A DNA stretch of 64,000 nt from positions 399,001 to 463,000 of the forward strand of contig JAFCIZ010000010.1 in assembly GCA_017871115.1 (NCBI GenBank), in the 5' to 3' direction. Below, piece after piece: positions 44,787 to 57,389 of this stretch; within the stretch, counting starts at the first letter, position 1; each line of letters starts with the position of its first letter. The notes beneath the pieces are model-generated. The model ran no database searches. It was not told where the DNA came from and was given only the letters and a program-made list of their open reading frames with translations. This DNA is from Cunninghamella blakesleeana. Taxonomy: Eukaryota > Mucoromycota > Mucoromycetes > Mucorales > Cunninghamellaceae. The position numbers and the translations under genes are program-made.

Positions 44787-46421
44787 AGATATATATATAT
44801 ATCTAAAAAATTACCACCTATCCCTATGTTTTTTTTTTCTTTTTTAAAAAAATAAATAATCGTAAGAGCAATAATCAAAGAAAAATACAAAAGGCTCTGA
44901 ATCTTTTTAGGTTATTTTATCTAAGGAGAGAATAAGAATAAGAATGGGATTTTTTTTTAATATTTTGTTACCTGATGTAAGCTCGTCAATAAAGGTCCCC
45001 ATGGGTTCTGTTTTTATATAACCATATATATTTTTTTCCAGTTTATACTTACATAGATTATATTATTTTGGAAAGTAAGACCATGATTATATTTGCTATA
45101 TATATGTTTTGGTATGTCAAAAATGAATTGCATAAAAAAGTATAATTGAATTTCAATTCGATATTTATCAGTATATACTAAGCATACGTATCATATCATC
45201 GTAGTGATGATAAATAATTTATTGATTTGGAGTTTCTTTATATCAACTACGTTCGTTATATTCGATGGGATACAAAACTTTATGATGTCAATTGCATGGT
45301 AAAAAAATTAATTGTATATGAAGCGATTTTTAACCGAGAGTGGACCCTTGTTATAGATGTGGAAACACGTTCATCTCGTCAAGCATCTACTTTATCCTTA
45401 AAATGCAGCTATATTAATGGATTAGCATTTAATATGTGACAGGAAAAGGATAAGGGTAAAAAATAAGTAGTACATAATAAAAAAATAATAAATAAGAAAT
45501 ATAGGTTTAATATAGCACTATGATCGTTAGTGATTGGTATATTTAGTAATTTTTATTATTTTTATATATATTAATTTAGCAATTATTATTATTTCATACT
45601 ATTATTTCCCTTTTTTTTTTTTTTTTTTGAAATATTCATTGATAAGCTAAATAAGATAAGCAATAAATAATTACTCTGCTGATAAATATTTATATATCAA
45701 GATTTACAAATTATATGTTTTTTTTTTTTTTTTAAATATTGATTCATTTATTAGATATTAAGCCAATATATATATATGTATGTATGTATGATTTATATTT
45801 TTATGTTAAAGGGTATTATTATATACATATTATAAAACTATCAAATTGTCTAAATATTTTGTTTATATTGTCTAAAATAAAGCATGAATACAAATAAGAA
45901 GTATTTAAAAATACACTTTTTTTATGATTACCGAAATAATAAAAAATGTATAAATTTTTAATATTTTTTGTTCAAATAATATTTTTATTTTGTCTAAATT
46001 CAAGTCGAATTACTGTAGTTTATTTCATATTAAATAGAATGAAAATAAAAATGTATATAAAAGAAAGGATGAAGGTATAAAATAAAAGCATATATAAAAA
46101 TAATAAACCATAGTAATGATAATAGTAAAAATGATAAAAAAAGGTTTCATAATATTAATAAATCTACAATAATAACAAAAAAATGACATAATTCTGGAGC
46201 AACAAAAATAACCTTTATAATAAAGAATGATATATACATGTAAATATATCTAAAAATAAATAATAGTAATAATGAACATAGTAATCCTAATAAAATAGCA
46301 TATGCTCCTCTCTTTTTAAAATGTCAATTATTTAATTATTATTATTTTTTGTTTTTTTTTTTGTTTTTTTTTTTTTTGTGTTTTCTTAATGCTATTTCTG
46401 TATATATATATATATATATAA
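44787..46421. other. Convergent intergenic region between RPN12 and the WNK-like kinase
   Basis: 1.6 kb of AT-rich sequence with no confirmed gene. A 47-codon frame from ATG 45296 to 45439 has a balanced amino-acid mix (IFNREWTLVIDVETRSSRQA) and coding-like base composition but no homologue that I recognise. Poly-T tracts lie at about 45610-45629 and 45719-45733. Confidence 0.5.
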
Positions 46422-48837
46422 TTATTGTGGAGGTGGTGAAGGGGATAAATGTACAGAAGTCCCAGGAGAAGCAAAATTGGAGGTAGAAGGATTATTGCTG
46501 GATGTAGTTGTATTAGCATTGACAGATTGAGCAGCTTGTAAATGTTTTCCCTTCAGCATATTTTTTAATGCACGTAAAGCAAACACAGTCAAACCAATAC
46601 CAGCCCAATCTTCATCGTGTAAATCACGCAAATCCCCAACTGTCATAATATCTTGATTTTGAAGTTTTTTAGTCCATTCATTAGCTTTATCTAAACTACG
46701 ATGAACCGCCATAGCACAATCTCTTACAAATACTTCGATGCCTGTATCATCTCCATATTCTAAATAAAATTAAGTACAATAATAATAATAGTGTAAATAT
46801 AATATGTTATATAATTATGCTCTTTTCCGCTCTGTTTTCATTTTTTAATCTTTTACCGTCAACAATATGCGATACCAAAGCATTTGAGGGAGCAGATGAA
46901 ATGTCTTGATGTAATTCTTTTGTTTTTTCATCCAAAGAATGGGATTCTAAAGCAGTATCAAAGGACTGACTAGGAGGAATAGTAGAAGGAGGTGAAGAAG
47001 TAGTAGTAGAAGAATTAGAGCCAACTATAGGAATAGGGTGAACCAAAGAAGAAGAAGATAATAATGGGTGACCTCCTCCGCCTTCTTCAAAAGAAGAAGA
47101 AGCAGAAGTAGAAGAATACTGTTGTTGCTGTTGGCGTTCACGTTCTCGTAAATTACGCATTACTTCTAAATATTTAGCTTCAGCTAAACGTGCTTTTGCT
47201 TCAATCTCTTCACATTTTGCTTCCATTTCCAAAGTACGATCTGTCACCTGTTTCAATTCTAATTTTGTCTTTTCCAATTCAGAACGAATATCGTTCTCAC
47301 GTCGCCAAATATTACTATTACTAGTATTGTTGAGATCACTGATCAAATTGATATTTTGCGATTCATCTACTTTATCCATATCTCTAAGTATACGATTGAT
47401 TTCCTTGGTAATATGTTGTTGATATCGTTCAGGCAAGACTTGTTCTTCAATCATTTCACGTACCACTTGTTCTGCAGTATCGGCACCCACTGTAAAATCA
47501 AATTTCACTGATAATTTGTCCATCCCTTTAAACACCACTTGTAAAGTTAAATGAACGTGATTTAAATCTGTTGCCAACAGAACCACATCTGGTTCTACAG
47601 CTAATAGCGAATGTTCCAAGATTTCCTGAGCAGACATCCGTTCTTCTTCGGGACCAATGCAATTTTCAATTACACTCAAGACTTCAGGATGCGTCACCTT
47701 TGATAAACAAGCTGGTTTGATCCCTGCACTAACCTTTTTATAAATTTGGGCAGCGTTTCTGCACTCACTATAAGGGTATTCACCAGTTGCCATTTCCAAA
47801 AGGCACATCCCAAACGCATAAATATCTACCTTTTCACTATAACCTTGTTCCTCGTACATTTCAGGTGCCATAAATTCAGGTGTACCAATCAATGTATATT
47901 TTTTCCCCATTTTCATTTCAGCTGTCCCCATATCACCAATTTTCACTTCACCATGTGCTCCATTAATAAATATATTATCACACTTAATATCCCGATGTAT
48001 GATAGGTGGGTGGTGATCATGTAAATACATAAGCCCTTTTAAGATTTGTCTTGACCATCGTTTCACGATTTTTAAATTAGGTAATGGCTGTAATTTACGT
48101 ATGTATTCTCTTAAGGTGCCAGATGTCATTAACTCTGTCACAAATACAAATTCATTTTCTTCATACCATGCGTCGTGTAATGCAATAATGTTTGGATGTC
48201 TAACTGATTTTAAAATTTGGATTTCATGATCTAATTCTTTATTGCTTGGTGTTCTCATTACCTAAATATATGCATATATACATCCAAATATAATAAATAA
48301 AAATAAAATAAAAATATAAAAATATAAAAAATGGGTAGAATAAATGAGTAAACTCGACTTTAAACAAACTCCTATTTTATCTTTATTTTTTATATAATCT
48401 ATTTTCTTTTTATATTATCCACTTACTTGTACAGAATTCCATGCTACTTCATATCCTTCTTCGCGATCAATAGCTTTATAAACTGCTTTATAAGCCCCTT
48501 TTCCAAGCAAAGTATTCAAACGAATATACCTCTCATCAGGCGAAGTTTCAACCACTTTCTCCGTATCAAGCAAAGAAGATTGGTCATTGGTATCATTCAT
48601 TCCAGATCGATCGTAAGTTGAAGTATAGTTTCCAGTAGCAGTAGTTGAATAAGATGAAGTATTGTTAAAATGATTATTAAGTGAAGAAGTAGGATCATAA
48701 TCTGAATTCATATCTGGTGATCTTGAAAAACTGCCTGACCGTCTACCATTTCGAATATTATCATCTTCATCATAAGGTATTGAATCATAATTGTTGATAT
48801 TACTAAAACTAACGTGTGCTTGACGTTCTGAAGACAT
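46422..48837 (-). CDS. WNK-like serine/threonine kinase with OSR1_C-like and SAM-like regions
   Basis: Three exons: 48837-48427, 48261-46857, 46759-46422; 717 residues. The kinase domain starts near 105: the Gly loop is GKGAYKAVYKAID, carrying a Lys where WNKs place the catalytic Lys, and the beta-3 position that is Lys in other kinases is in EVAWNSVQ, as in WNK EVAWCELQ. Catalytic loop IIHRDIKCDNIFI, DMG in place of DFG, and IGTPEFMAPEMYEE, the WNK activation segment. After the kinase comes an OSR1_C/PF2-like region (VVFKGMDKLSVKFDFTVGADTAEQVVREMI), a coiled coil (about 47150-47330), a Ser-rich linker and, in exon 3, a SAM-like helical segment (WTKKLQNQDIMTVGDLRDL). WNKs sense osmotic or chloride state in animals and plants; that role here is inference. 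It is close to no yeast kinase. Confidence 0.9.
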
Positions 48838-50062
48838 GATATATGTATATATATGCTTTCCCTGTTATGTATTAGTCTGTTGTTTTGTTTTTATATGGAT
48901 AAGTGAATATTAATAATATACAAAGAGAATAAAAAGGTTATAATAAAATGGAAAAAAGGAGGGAATTAAAATAAAGAATAGAATAAATAAATATTATAAA
49001 TAAAATGATATAAAAAAAACGATGATACAATTAAGAATTAAAAATATTAAAAAAAAGATGATATATAAATTATTATATGATTAATAATTAAGAAGGAATA
49101 TATAGAAAAATGAGAGAAGGGTAGATTTAAGTTACAAAAAATAAAGAGAGAGAGAAAAAGAGAGAGAGGGCAAAATTGTTCCAAGATTTTCTTTTTAAAA
49201 GAAAAGAAGAAAAAAAAACTTTCAATATATAGTTTTTTTTTAATTTTGCTTCTTCTTATTAATATTATAATTAATAATAATAAAGATAGAGAGAGAGAGA
49301 AAAAGATTCTTTTTTATATGAATTGTAAAAAGTGAGAAAGGGTGAGAGAAAATAATACAAGAGAGAGAGAAAAAGAGAGGTGGAACCAAAAAAAAAAAAT
49401 CAACCATCTTGAAAAAAAAAATGCGGTGTTTCAAAAAATAAGGTTTTACCATTATGTCATATTCTTTAAATCAAAACATATACCTTTAATACGAATAGCT
49501 TTACAAACTAATATAAAAATTATTTACCAAATTTTAAGAGAACATTAATAATATATTAGAAAAATTAATAATAATAACTGTTAATATTAAAGATTTTTAT
49601 GTACAAGTTTCATTTTTTATTTTGACAAGAGTATTAATCATATGCATTCTTAGTTTAGTAAATCATTTCTACCAAATAGGTCATAGATACAAGATTAAAA
49701 TTTTTTTCTTTTATAAAAGTATAAGCATATAATGACGCTACTAATACCACTTTTTACAATTTATTTTTAACGTGTACTAAAAGAACAACTATTATTATTT
49801 ATCTTCTATATACACAAACATTTCATTTACGTTTGTTAATATTCATAAAGTTTTATTATATACGACAAGGAATTTATAGTTAATTATTACAATAGCATTA
49901 TCTAATATTCTATCGACGGTATTTATCTGATATAATTTGAGATTTCTGGATTCTGTTATTAAAGATAAAAAACAAAAATAAGATAGAAAAATTAAATCAG
50001 CTAATAATTAGAAATCAATTTGACCTGTTATTATTAACACTTTAATCTATTGTTTTTCGTGT

Positions 50063-50069
<7 letters not shown>

Positions 50070-50093
<24 letters not shown>
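50070..50093. repeat. Poly-A run, 24 bases
   Basis: Preceded directly by eight T, forming a T8-A24 block that could extrude as a hairpin. Confidence 0.85.
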
Positions 50094-52281
50094 CGTCGTA
50101 ACTAATGAATTACTAAAGATAATATTGGTGAAATTTATATCTTACTTTACCAAATCCATATCTAACGAGGCTGTACACTAAATATATTTCTAAATCGAAA
50201 ATAGCAACAATATTAATTTTATAGTCTTGTCTCTTTTATTATTTATTTGTTACTACTACTGTTACTCTGAAGTTTTTTATCATCGCTGTTTGCTATTTCA
50301 TCTGAATAATGACTATGGGAATATAAATCAGAATGTCTTTTGTTCATCTACATTTTTAGAGTTTATTTTATTATTATTATTATTATTATTATTTTGAAGG
50401 TATTGAAGGTCAAAGTATATTAGAGTGCTATAGTTGTTATATTTCATTTGAACAATCATATATATATATATATATATATATATCTTTTTATTATAAGTAT
50501 TACATTTTAATTTTTCATTGGATGTTATTGAATATATTCATACCTTGGGAATCACATGTATATATTAATTAGGGTCAATCCAAGCTACCTTTTTTTATTA
50601 TTAAAACTTAATTATTTATTTGTTTCTATCCATGGTAATATATTTCTGTTTCATTCTTTTAACTTCCATATATTTGGCATTCTTAATTTTATAATAAACT
50701 ATTTTTAAATGTAATATTTTTATTTTCAAAAACATATCTTTCTATTTTAGGTAAGTGGTGTTTGGTGTCAACTAAAGTAGACTATTTTGACATATCTGAT
50801 AATAAAATAATAAGAAAAAGAAGAAAATTTAAAATAAATAAATAAAAATAATTTAAATAACCCGATACGAATATATATATATGTATATATATACCTTTGT
50901 TTTATATATATTTACTTTGCATAGTTATTTCTGAAATAAGATTAGCTTTAAAATCAAAATACTATTGCTTAAAAAGTTTTGAGAAAATGAGCGAGTAATT
51001 CATTGTGTTCTTTTAGATTGATATCAATAATAAATTAATAGTCTTTGATTTATTTCACAATTAATAATAAAGTGCATGATGGTAGGTGAAAAAAATTTAA
51101 ACGCGACAATTCTTTTTTTTTTTTTAAAAAAAAGAATGTTTTTTAAAAGTCAGAACCCAATTTCCAAATTGGTCATTTTTAAACAATTTGAAAAAGCTTC
51201 TTTTGAATAGCCGAAATGAACAAAGCTATATACGTATTGGGTCATTTTATTGATTTTTGATTTGTGCTTGATCACGCTTTTTCATTTAGTTTAATGAGAC
51301 ACTAAAAAAAAGAGTTTTTTAAAAAAGGAAATTGAACAAACATAACGTTTATAAAAATAAATTTTCTGCAGTATAATTTGAATAAACCCCAACCATTGGT
51401 TACAATATAAAGTAAAGAAGGAGGAGGAAGGAAGCATCATCGGTTTATTTTCATTTTTTTATTTTTATTCTCGATGATGATTCATTATTGAAAACGTGAC
51501 TATGGGATTACGATTTAAAAAAAAATCTTAAAAGAAGTATGTTTATATATGTATGAAAAAATATATCATCATCAATTATCATTTTTGAAGAATACATATA
51601 TTAAAATGTATATATATATAAATTTGTATATATAAATGCAATGGTTATCATTATCATACTGTTTTGTTTATTTATTTTTATTTTTTCTCTTTCATTTTAG
51701 GAGAAAAAAAAAAAGAAAATTTGTTACGTACTTATCAAAAGGTAGAACAAAAATCGGGATACTTGTTGGGAACTCTCATCATTTCATGTTATAAAAAGAG
51801 GTTATCTTACGTCAATGGAATGATTTATTTTTGTTATCTTTATATTTTTAAAACAAATGATAACAAAATAAAAATAAATAAATAAATAGTTTTATATTAA
51901 ATGGCATAATAAATAGCATATATAAAATTCGGTAAAAAAAAAAAGATAAGCGATTCAGGGTCAAATTCAGTATTTATTATTATTATTATTATTGAAAAGT
52001 AGTGTGAGTTATTGAGTGTGTGTGTATGCGCCTTGTTCAAATGAGAATGAGAGATAACTAAAAAAGGTAATCCCTATTCACCTTTTATTGTTCCTTTTTT
52101 TGCCATTCTTGGTTTATCAAGACTGACTTTACTATTTTTTGATTGGCTCTTTCACTTTTTACACCCATAATGACTACAACGGGGATTTTTTTTTCTATAT
52201 TTCTTCAATATTAAAAAAAGACATATAACTAAATTATATGCTTCTCCTATTTTTTTATATCAATATTACTTTTGCCACTAT

Positions 52282-52283
52282 TA

Positions 52284-52320
<37 letters not shown>
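52282..52320. repeat. AT dinucleotide microsatellite
   Basis: Nearly pure TA repeat of about 39 bases in the promoter-distal flank of the AVT transporter gene. Confidence 0.8.
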
Positions 52321-52323
<3 letters not shown>

Positions 52324-52584
52324 TTAATTATAATTAATAATATTCTAATTATTACTTTATTTGATATTTTTTTAAAGAAAGTTTCTTGGTTGTTAAATTA
52401 TATAAATGATGGGGTTGAAAAAGAAAGAAAGAAAGAAAGAAAAAGATTTAGAAGCTCACATGACCAAACTAATATAAGCGGAATCTTTCAAATTGTCATT
52501 TCAATCTCATTTTGCATTTCTTTCATCCCCTTAATTTGCTTGAAGCTCACGCAATTTATTTAAATCTCCGCATCTGATTTTTTT

Positions 52585-52594
52585 CTATATAAAG
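52585..52594 (+). promoter_or_regulatory. TATA box upstream of the AVT-type transporter
   Basis: CTATATAAAG lies about 295 bases before the start codon and is followed by a C/T-rich stretch (about 52617-52660), as expected for a TATA promoter with a long 5' leader. An AT microsatellite at 52728-52754 falls in that leader. Confidence 0.4.
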
Positions 52595-52721
52595 ATTAAA
52601 CATTTCAATGTTATTTTTTCCTTTTCTCTCTCTCTCTTTCTCTTCTATCTCTTTTTTTTTATCTTATATTTTTTTCCATCTAGTTTTATTCTATTCCATC
52701 ATTTAATTTTTATTTTATTTT

Positions 52722-52758
<37 letters not shown>

Positions 52759-52888
52759 AAGACATTCATTCTTACAATTTCATATATCAACACACAAAAT
52801 ACATACATAATCCACACTCCACATATTAAATATATAATATCAATCTTTTTTTTTTATTACGTACAATCAAAAATATCATATTATTTAA

Positions 52889-54644
52889 ATGACATTATAC
52901 GGATCTATTAATTCACCTTCTCTATCACCATCACTACCCATCTCACCACAAAAAAAAATCCATCATCTTACCAAAGCAGAAAGAGATTTATTACAAAGCG
53001 ACCGACCTGGATATGGTACTCGAAGTAAAATTGAAGTTGCTTTTAATCTCGTTAATGCCACTATCGGAGCTGGTGTAATTGGATTACCTTTTGCTATTGC
53101 TCATTCAGGTTTCTTTTTAGGCATCATTATTTCCATCTTTGTCGCCATGTTATCTCAATTGGGACTATATATGATTGTTTTAGCTGGTCAAACGGTTGGT
53201 ATTTATAAATTTGCAACCATGGTAGAATATTTATTAGGAAAATTCGGTTATCATTTTTTAAATACTATGATTATCATTCAAGCAGGTGGCGCTTGTATTA
53301 GTTATTTCATTTGTAAGTCGTTGTAACTATCCCCTTGCTCCTATTTTTTTTTTTTTTTTATTTATTTATTTTATCTTCTTTTATAGTATTGGGTGACACT
53401 GTACCTCTTTTGCTGGAACCTTATTTACCAGAATTTGAAATGATTTCCACTAGAACACTTGTTGTTGTTGTTATTGCCGTTTGCTTTGTAAATAATAAAT
53501 AATATATAATGAAAATAATAATAATAAAAAAAAAAACAATAAGATGATCAATGTTTATTTATTTATATTTATTTATTTATTTATGTTTATATTTATTCTA
53601 TTCTAGATTTTACCTTTAAATTTAGATCGATCTATTGGATCTTTAGCTAGATGGTCAATCTTATCCGTATTATTATTCCCTATTGTGTTATGTACTATTA
53701 TAATTCGTGCCCCTGCTTATATTCCAAAAGAACCAGTTCCTATAACATGGGTTGGTCAAGATGTCTATGGTGCTTTAGGTGTCTTTGCATTTGCATTCAC
53801 TTGTTCCCAAGTCGCCTTTAATAATTATTTAACATTAGAAGATCAATCATCGCGTAGTTGGGGTCAAACCACTACATTCTCTACATCCATGAGTTGGTTC
53901 ATTTCCATGATTTTTGCATTTTTGGGTTATTTCTGTTTTGGTGATAAAGTTCAACCTAATTTGTTCATGAATTTCGAAACCGATGATGTGATTATCAACA
54001 TAGGTCGTTTTATTCTTGGATGCACAATGATTTTAACTATTCCTTTAGGATTTTATCCAACAAGAGAAGCTGTTCAAAAGGTGCTTGGCTTTGAAACTAA
54101 CGATAAACAGCCTAATAAGTGGCAACATTTGACGGTAACCTATGTATTATTCTTTGTCTTATTATTTGCTGGTGTCCAAATTAGATCGCTTGGTAAAGTG
54201 TACGGTTTGGTAGGTGGAATCTCAGCTACAACTTTAGCTTTCATTTTACCAGCTGCTGCTTATTTAGTGACCACCAAACAACATTTGTTTAGAAGAGCTT
54301 CAACGACTTCCATGGAATCTGCTTTAACAAAGACATCAACTCTTTATTATCATTATACAAATAATACCGGTATCACGATTGAAGATAAATTAATGACTAC
54401 AAATAACTTTACTTGGGATGTTGCTTCCACAGCTTCTTCGTCTCGTACACCATTATTTGATGAAGAAGAAGATACTTCAACTGTAAATGGTGGTATGGAT
54501 GATTCTTTATCTGATATGATTGATTTGAATCCGGATTATATTGGTAAACCAAATCTCTTTTTAGATATTGCTGCTGTAGTCTTATTTATCTGGGGTTTTG
54601 TGGTCATGGTTCTTTCTGTATCAAGTGTTTTATCACAACCTTAA
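52889..54644 (+). CDS. AAAP-family amino-acid transporter, AVT-like (vacuolar)
   Basis: Proton-coupled amino-acid permease of the AAAP/SLC38 family. Three exons: 52889-53312, 53387-53487, 53607-54644; 520 residues. A 46-residue Ser/Pro-rich cytosolic N-terminus precedes TM1, whose hallmark is NLVNATIGAGVIGLPFAIAH. TM2 onward follow (LSQLGLYMIVLAGQT, GACISYFILLGDTVP). Exon 3 holds the GALGVFAFAFTCSQVAF segment and MILTIPLGFYPTREAV, both AAAP marks. About eleven membrane segments are expected. An acidic, Ser/Thr-rich loop (about 54310-54530) lies before the last TM. Yeast AVT5-7 export amino acids from the vacuole; similarity in TM1 and the S/T-rich loop points that way, but substrate and compartment are inference. 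Start ATG 52889 is the first one in the frame. Confidence 0.92.
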
Positions 54645-55140
54645 AGATATCCTATTTTTTTTTTTATATTTATATATAATAGATCTTATCCTTTTTTATT
54701 TTAATATGTAGATAGCTATCAATTTTTCTTTTTTATATTTATACCCTTTCTTTTTTTTTTTTTTCAACTTTTTTTTAATTGATTCCCTTTTGCAAGATAT
54801 ATTTTATATACATATATTTGATTCCCCCATCCATAACCCATGTTTTAGCTTATTTTTTCCTTTTTACCCTATTTTTTTTCCTTACATATGAATTAGTTCA
54901 TAATGTATACAAATATAATAATATAATAATAAATATATTTTTAATTTTTAAAAAAATAATACGTGCTGATTTTTATTATGCTATGTAATGATTTGCAACA
55001 AAAAAAAGATCATACCTAAAAAAGAAATTATCTGCATTTATTTTAACCTATCAACATGTGGGCGCTGTTTAATAACGTGAATTCCAGAAAAGTATAAAAA
55101 TAGCAAATCAGTCAATTTGATTTTTTTAATATATTTTATT
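54645..55140. other. Convergent 3' region between the AVT transporter and CSN6
   Basis: 496 bp holding two 3' ends. Poly-T tracts at 54748-54761 and AT-rich sequence; no gene. The 69-codon Phe/Tyr-rich frame at 54779-54988 is compositional. Confidence 0.6.
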
Positions 55141-56988
55141 TTAAATTTTTGATAAATTGCACCTTACCCTTCCTTTCCGATTGGTTGAACCAGATGGATG
55201 TCCAGATGTGCCTTGTTGTGATTTAGGTAAGTTAGTTATACCATGAACCAAATTAAATTTGTCTACTAAATCATTAATTGTATTAATCCCTTTGGTAATA
55301 TTTGCTAAATATCCGACTAATAATACATCATCATATTCCTAATATAAATAAGAAATAACAAATAATATATATAAATAGAATAATATATAAAATAAATAAA
55401 TATATTATCAATTATTATATTATACTATATATTATTTATTTTACCCGAGAATATTGATCATTAAAAGCTATCTGGTCAGTAACAGGTGATCTCAAACAAA
55501 CACTTGAAATTTGTCTAATAATATCATGATCCATTGGTATCACTCCATTTTTAGTATCTTGTAAATATTGTTGCAAAAATTGAAGTCTTGCATGTAACAT
55601 GATAGTTGCATTTTTTTGTGTCGTTAAATAAGATCCTACTTTTTAACCCATAAGTAAAATAATAATAATAAAAATATGTCATAGTTAGAAGTAAAAATAA
55701 TAGATGTACGTAATGCCATTATATACATATATAATATATTCATAGTAATGATAAGAAATATAAACACATGATATCATATCCTATCATATCATTTTCCTTT
55801 TTTTTCTCACTTACATGAACTACCCAGGCTAGATTGAGTACTTGAGATATCAGGCTTTGCCACATGATCTACTGCGATTCTTTCGGCTTCAATGGTTTCT
55901 ATTTTATAAGATGCTTTAACAAAGACTAAACGAGGTGCATCATGATGTGTATCATACATAGATTCATATAAGTCGATTGGTAAACTACGATGTTCATTTC
56001 CCGATAGTGCATGTGGATCCAATTGTAAAAATAAACTCGATTCGTTTCTATTTAATAGCTTCATATATTAAAATATATACACATAAAATGTTTAGTTTAA
56101 AAATTTATATATATATGCATTTTTTATTATTATCGTTATACACCAATAAATTGCCCGAATAAAACCCTTCCTTTTCCTTTTTCTCTATCTATATTATATA
56201 TATATATATATATAAATACCTGATCATGTATTTTTAAGTCTAATTCTGTAGGTGCAACACCAATAGTATACCATCCCATAAAATCTAAATGAGGAAATAC
56301 TTGCCTAACTAATAAATTAACCGGAATATTCAAAAATTGAATAAGAAAAAATATCATATTATTGTATTAGTCTTATATAATCCTATTTTTTTCTCTTTTA
56401 CTTTTTTTTATTCTCTCCTTTTTATCCATGTATTACGTTGCTCTAATTTAGTGGTCAAATAAGTCTCGTCAATGGTTTTCGTTGTAATATCAAAAGGTAA
56501 CTCAAAAGAGTTGATTATATCAATATCACGACCTGATTGTTGAGCGAGTATAGCACCATATATCCCATCTATAAAGAATTTATTCATTTTTTTTAAAAAA
56601 ATAAAAAGTATAAAAGTAATAGTTGTATCAGTTAATAAATAATTCATTTATTCACTTATATATACGCTCAGTGTTTTGCATTTTTATTATTCCATATTGC
56701 TAATCATACTTTTCGAAGGATCTTGTAATTTGGATCTTGTATAGTGATCTGATATGTTTAATAAAACAAGTGGATGACTATTATATATAAATAAATAAAA
56801 AAAGAAACCAGTTTACATATATATCTCGCGTATCTAGTGTTCCATTTTATTTTTTATTTTTTATTTATTTTGTAATTATATAGCTAAGTATATTATTACA
56901 TTGATATTGAAAGTCCAGAGTTACTTTCTGTGGAAGATACTATAGGTAAATTGGATGAAATATCTTCGCTTATATCCATAGGATTCAT
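55141..56988 (-). CDS. CSN6: COP9 signalosome subunit 6 (CSN6, MPN-minus)
   Basis: Non-catalytic MPN subunit of the CSN complex, which removes NEDD8 from cullins and so controls SCF ligases. Seven exons: 56988-56900, 56777-56710, 56568-56437, 56308-56220, 56058-55815, 55638-55445, 55338-55141; 337 residues (human CSN6 is 327). Family marks in order: HPLVLLNISDHYTR, GAILAQQSGRDIDI, FPHLDFMGWYTIGVAP, SSLFLQLDP, IDLYESMYD, EAERIAVDHVAK and the helical C-terminus (MLHARLQFLQQYL). The JAMM metal ligands (HxHx7SxxD) are absent: GWY is followed by TIGVAPTELDL, as in all CSN6 and RPN8, so the catalytic partner CSN5 must be encoded elsewhere. The last exon ends in NRKGRVRCNLSKI, longer than expected. 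The exon 2 donor (GTATGA) is the least certain junction. Confidence 0.9.
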
Positions 56989-57389
56989 ATTAAATTATAT
57001 ATTTTTTCTTGAGTAAAAAAAAAAGATACGTAAAGTGAAAGAAATTTTAAATTTTTTTTATTTTTTAGACAAAGATTGATATTTAAATCCAGATTTTTTT
57101 GACCTATATGAACAATTCCTCTTGCTAAAAGTGCTACTTTTTATATTTATATTTCATTTTATTACAATCTTTCTACGTATCATTAATTTTAATTATATAC
57201 CCTAACTGAATAATTATGTGGCAAATAATGATATATATAATATATCATTATTCTTATGTAGTATTCAACATGTTTTGCTAAGGCAATAACTTTTTCTCTA
57301 TATATATTAATTATGATTTTTTTTGCATGGTTTTTTTTATGTATTTTTATTATAATAATATAAAATAAATATTCAACTTTTTTTAATTA
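56989..57389. other. Intergenic region between CSN6 and the Cys-rich gene
   Basis: 401 bp. CSN6 promoter side and 3' flank of the Cys-rich gene. AT-rich, nothing further recognised. Confidence 0.55.

Larger units (their letters stand above)
48838..52888. other. 4 kb gene-poor region upstream of two divergent genes
   Basis: Lies between the divergent WNK-like kinase and AVT transporter starts. No credible gene or RNA gene. It holds purine blocks (49145-49170, 49285-49380), a T8-A24 tract at 50062-50093, AT runs near 50458-50482, 52282-52320 and 52728-52754, and an ATT repeat near 51970-51993. The 73-codon frame at 51664-51885 lacks an ATG start and is not supported. Confidence 0.55.

Noticed and set aside
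47746..48024. Plus-strand frame of 92 codons
   Set aside because: Antisense to the WNK-like kinase catalytic domain, which is certain.
51664..51885. 73-codon frame
   Set aside because: No ATG start, no motif and strong AT bias; no supporting signal.
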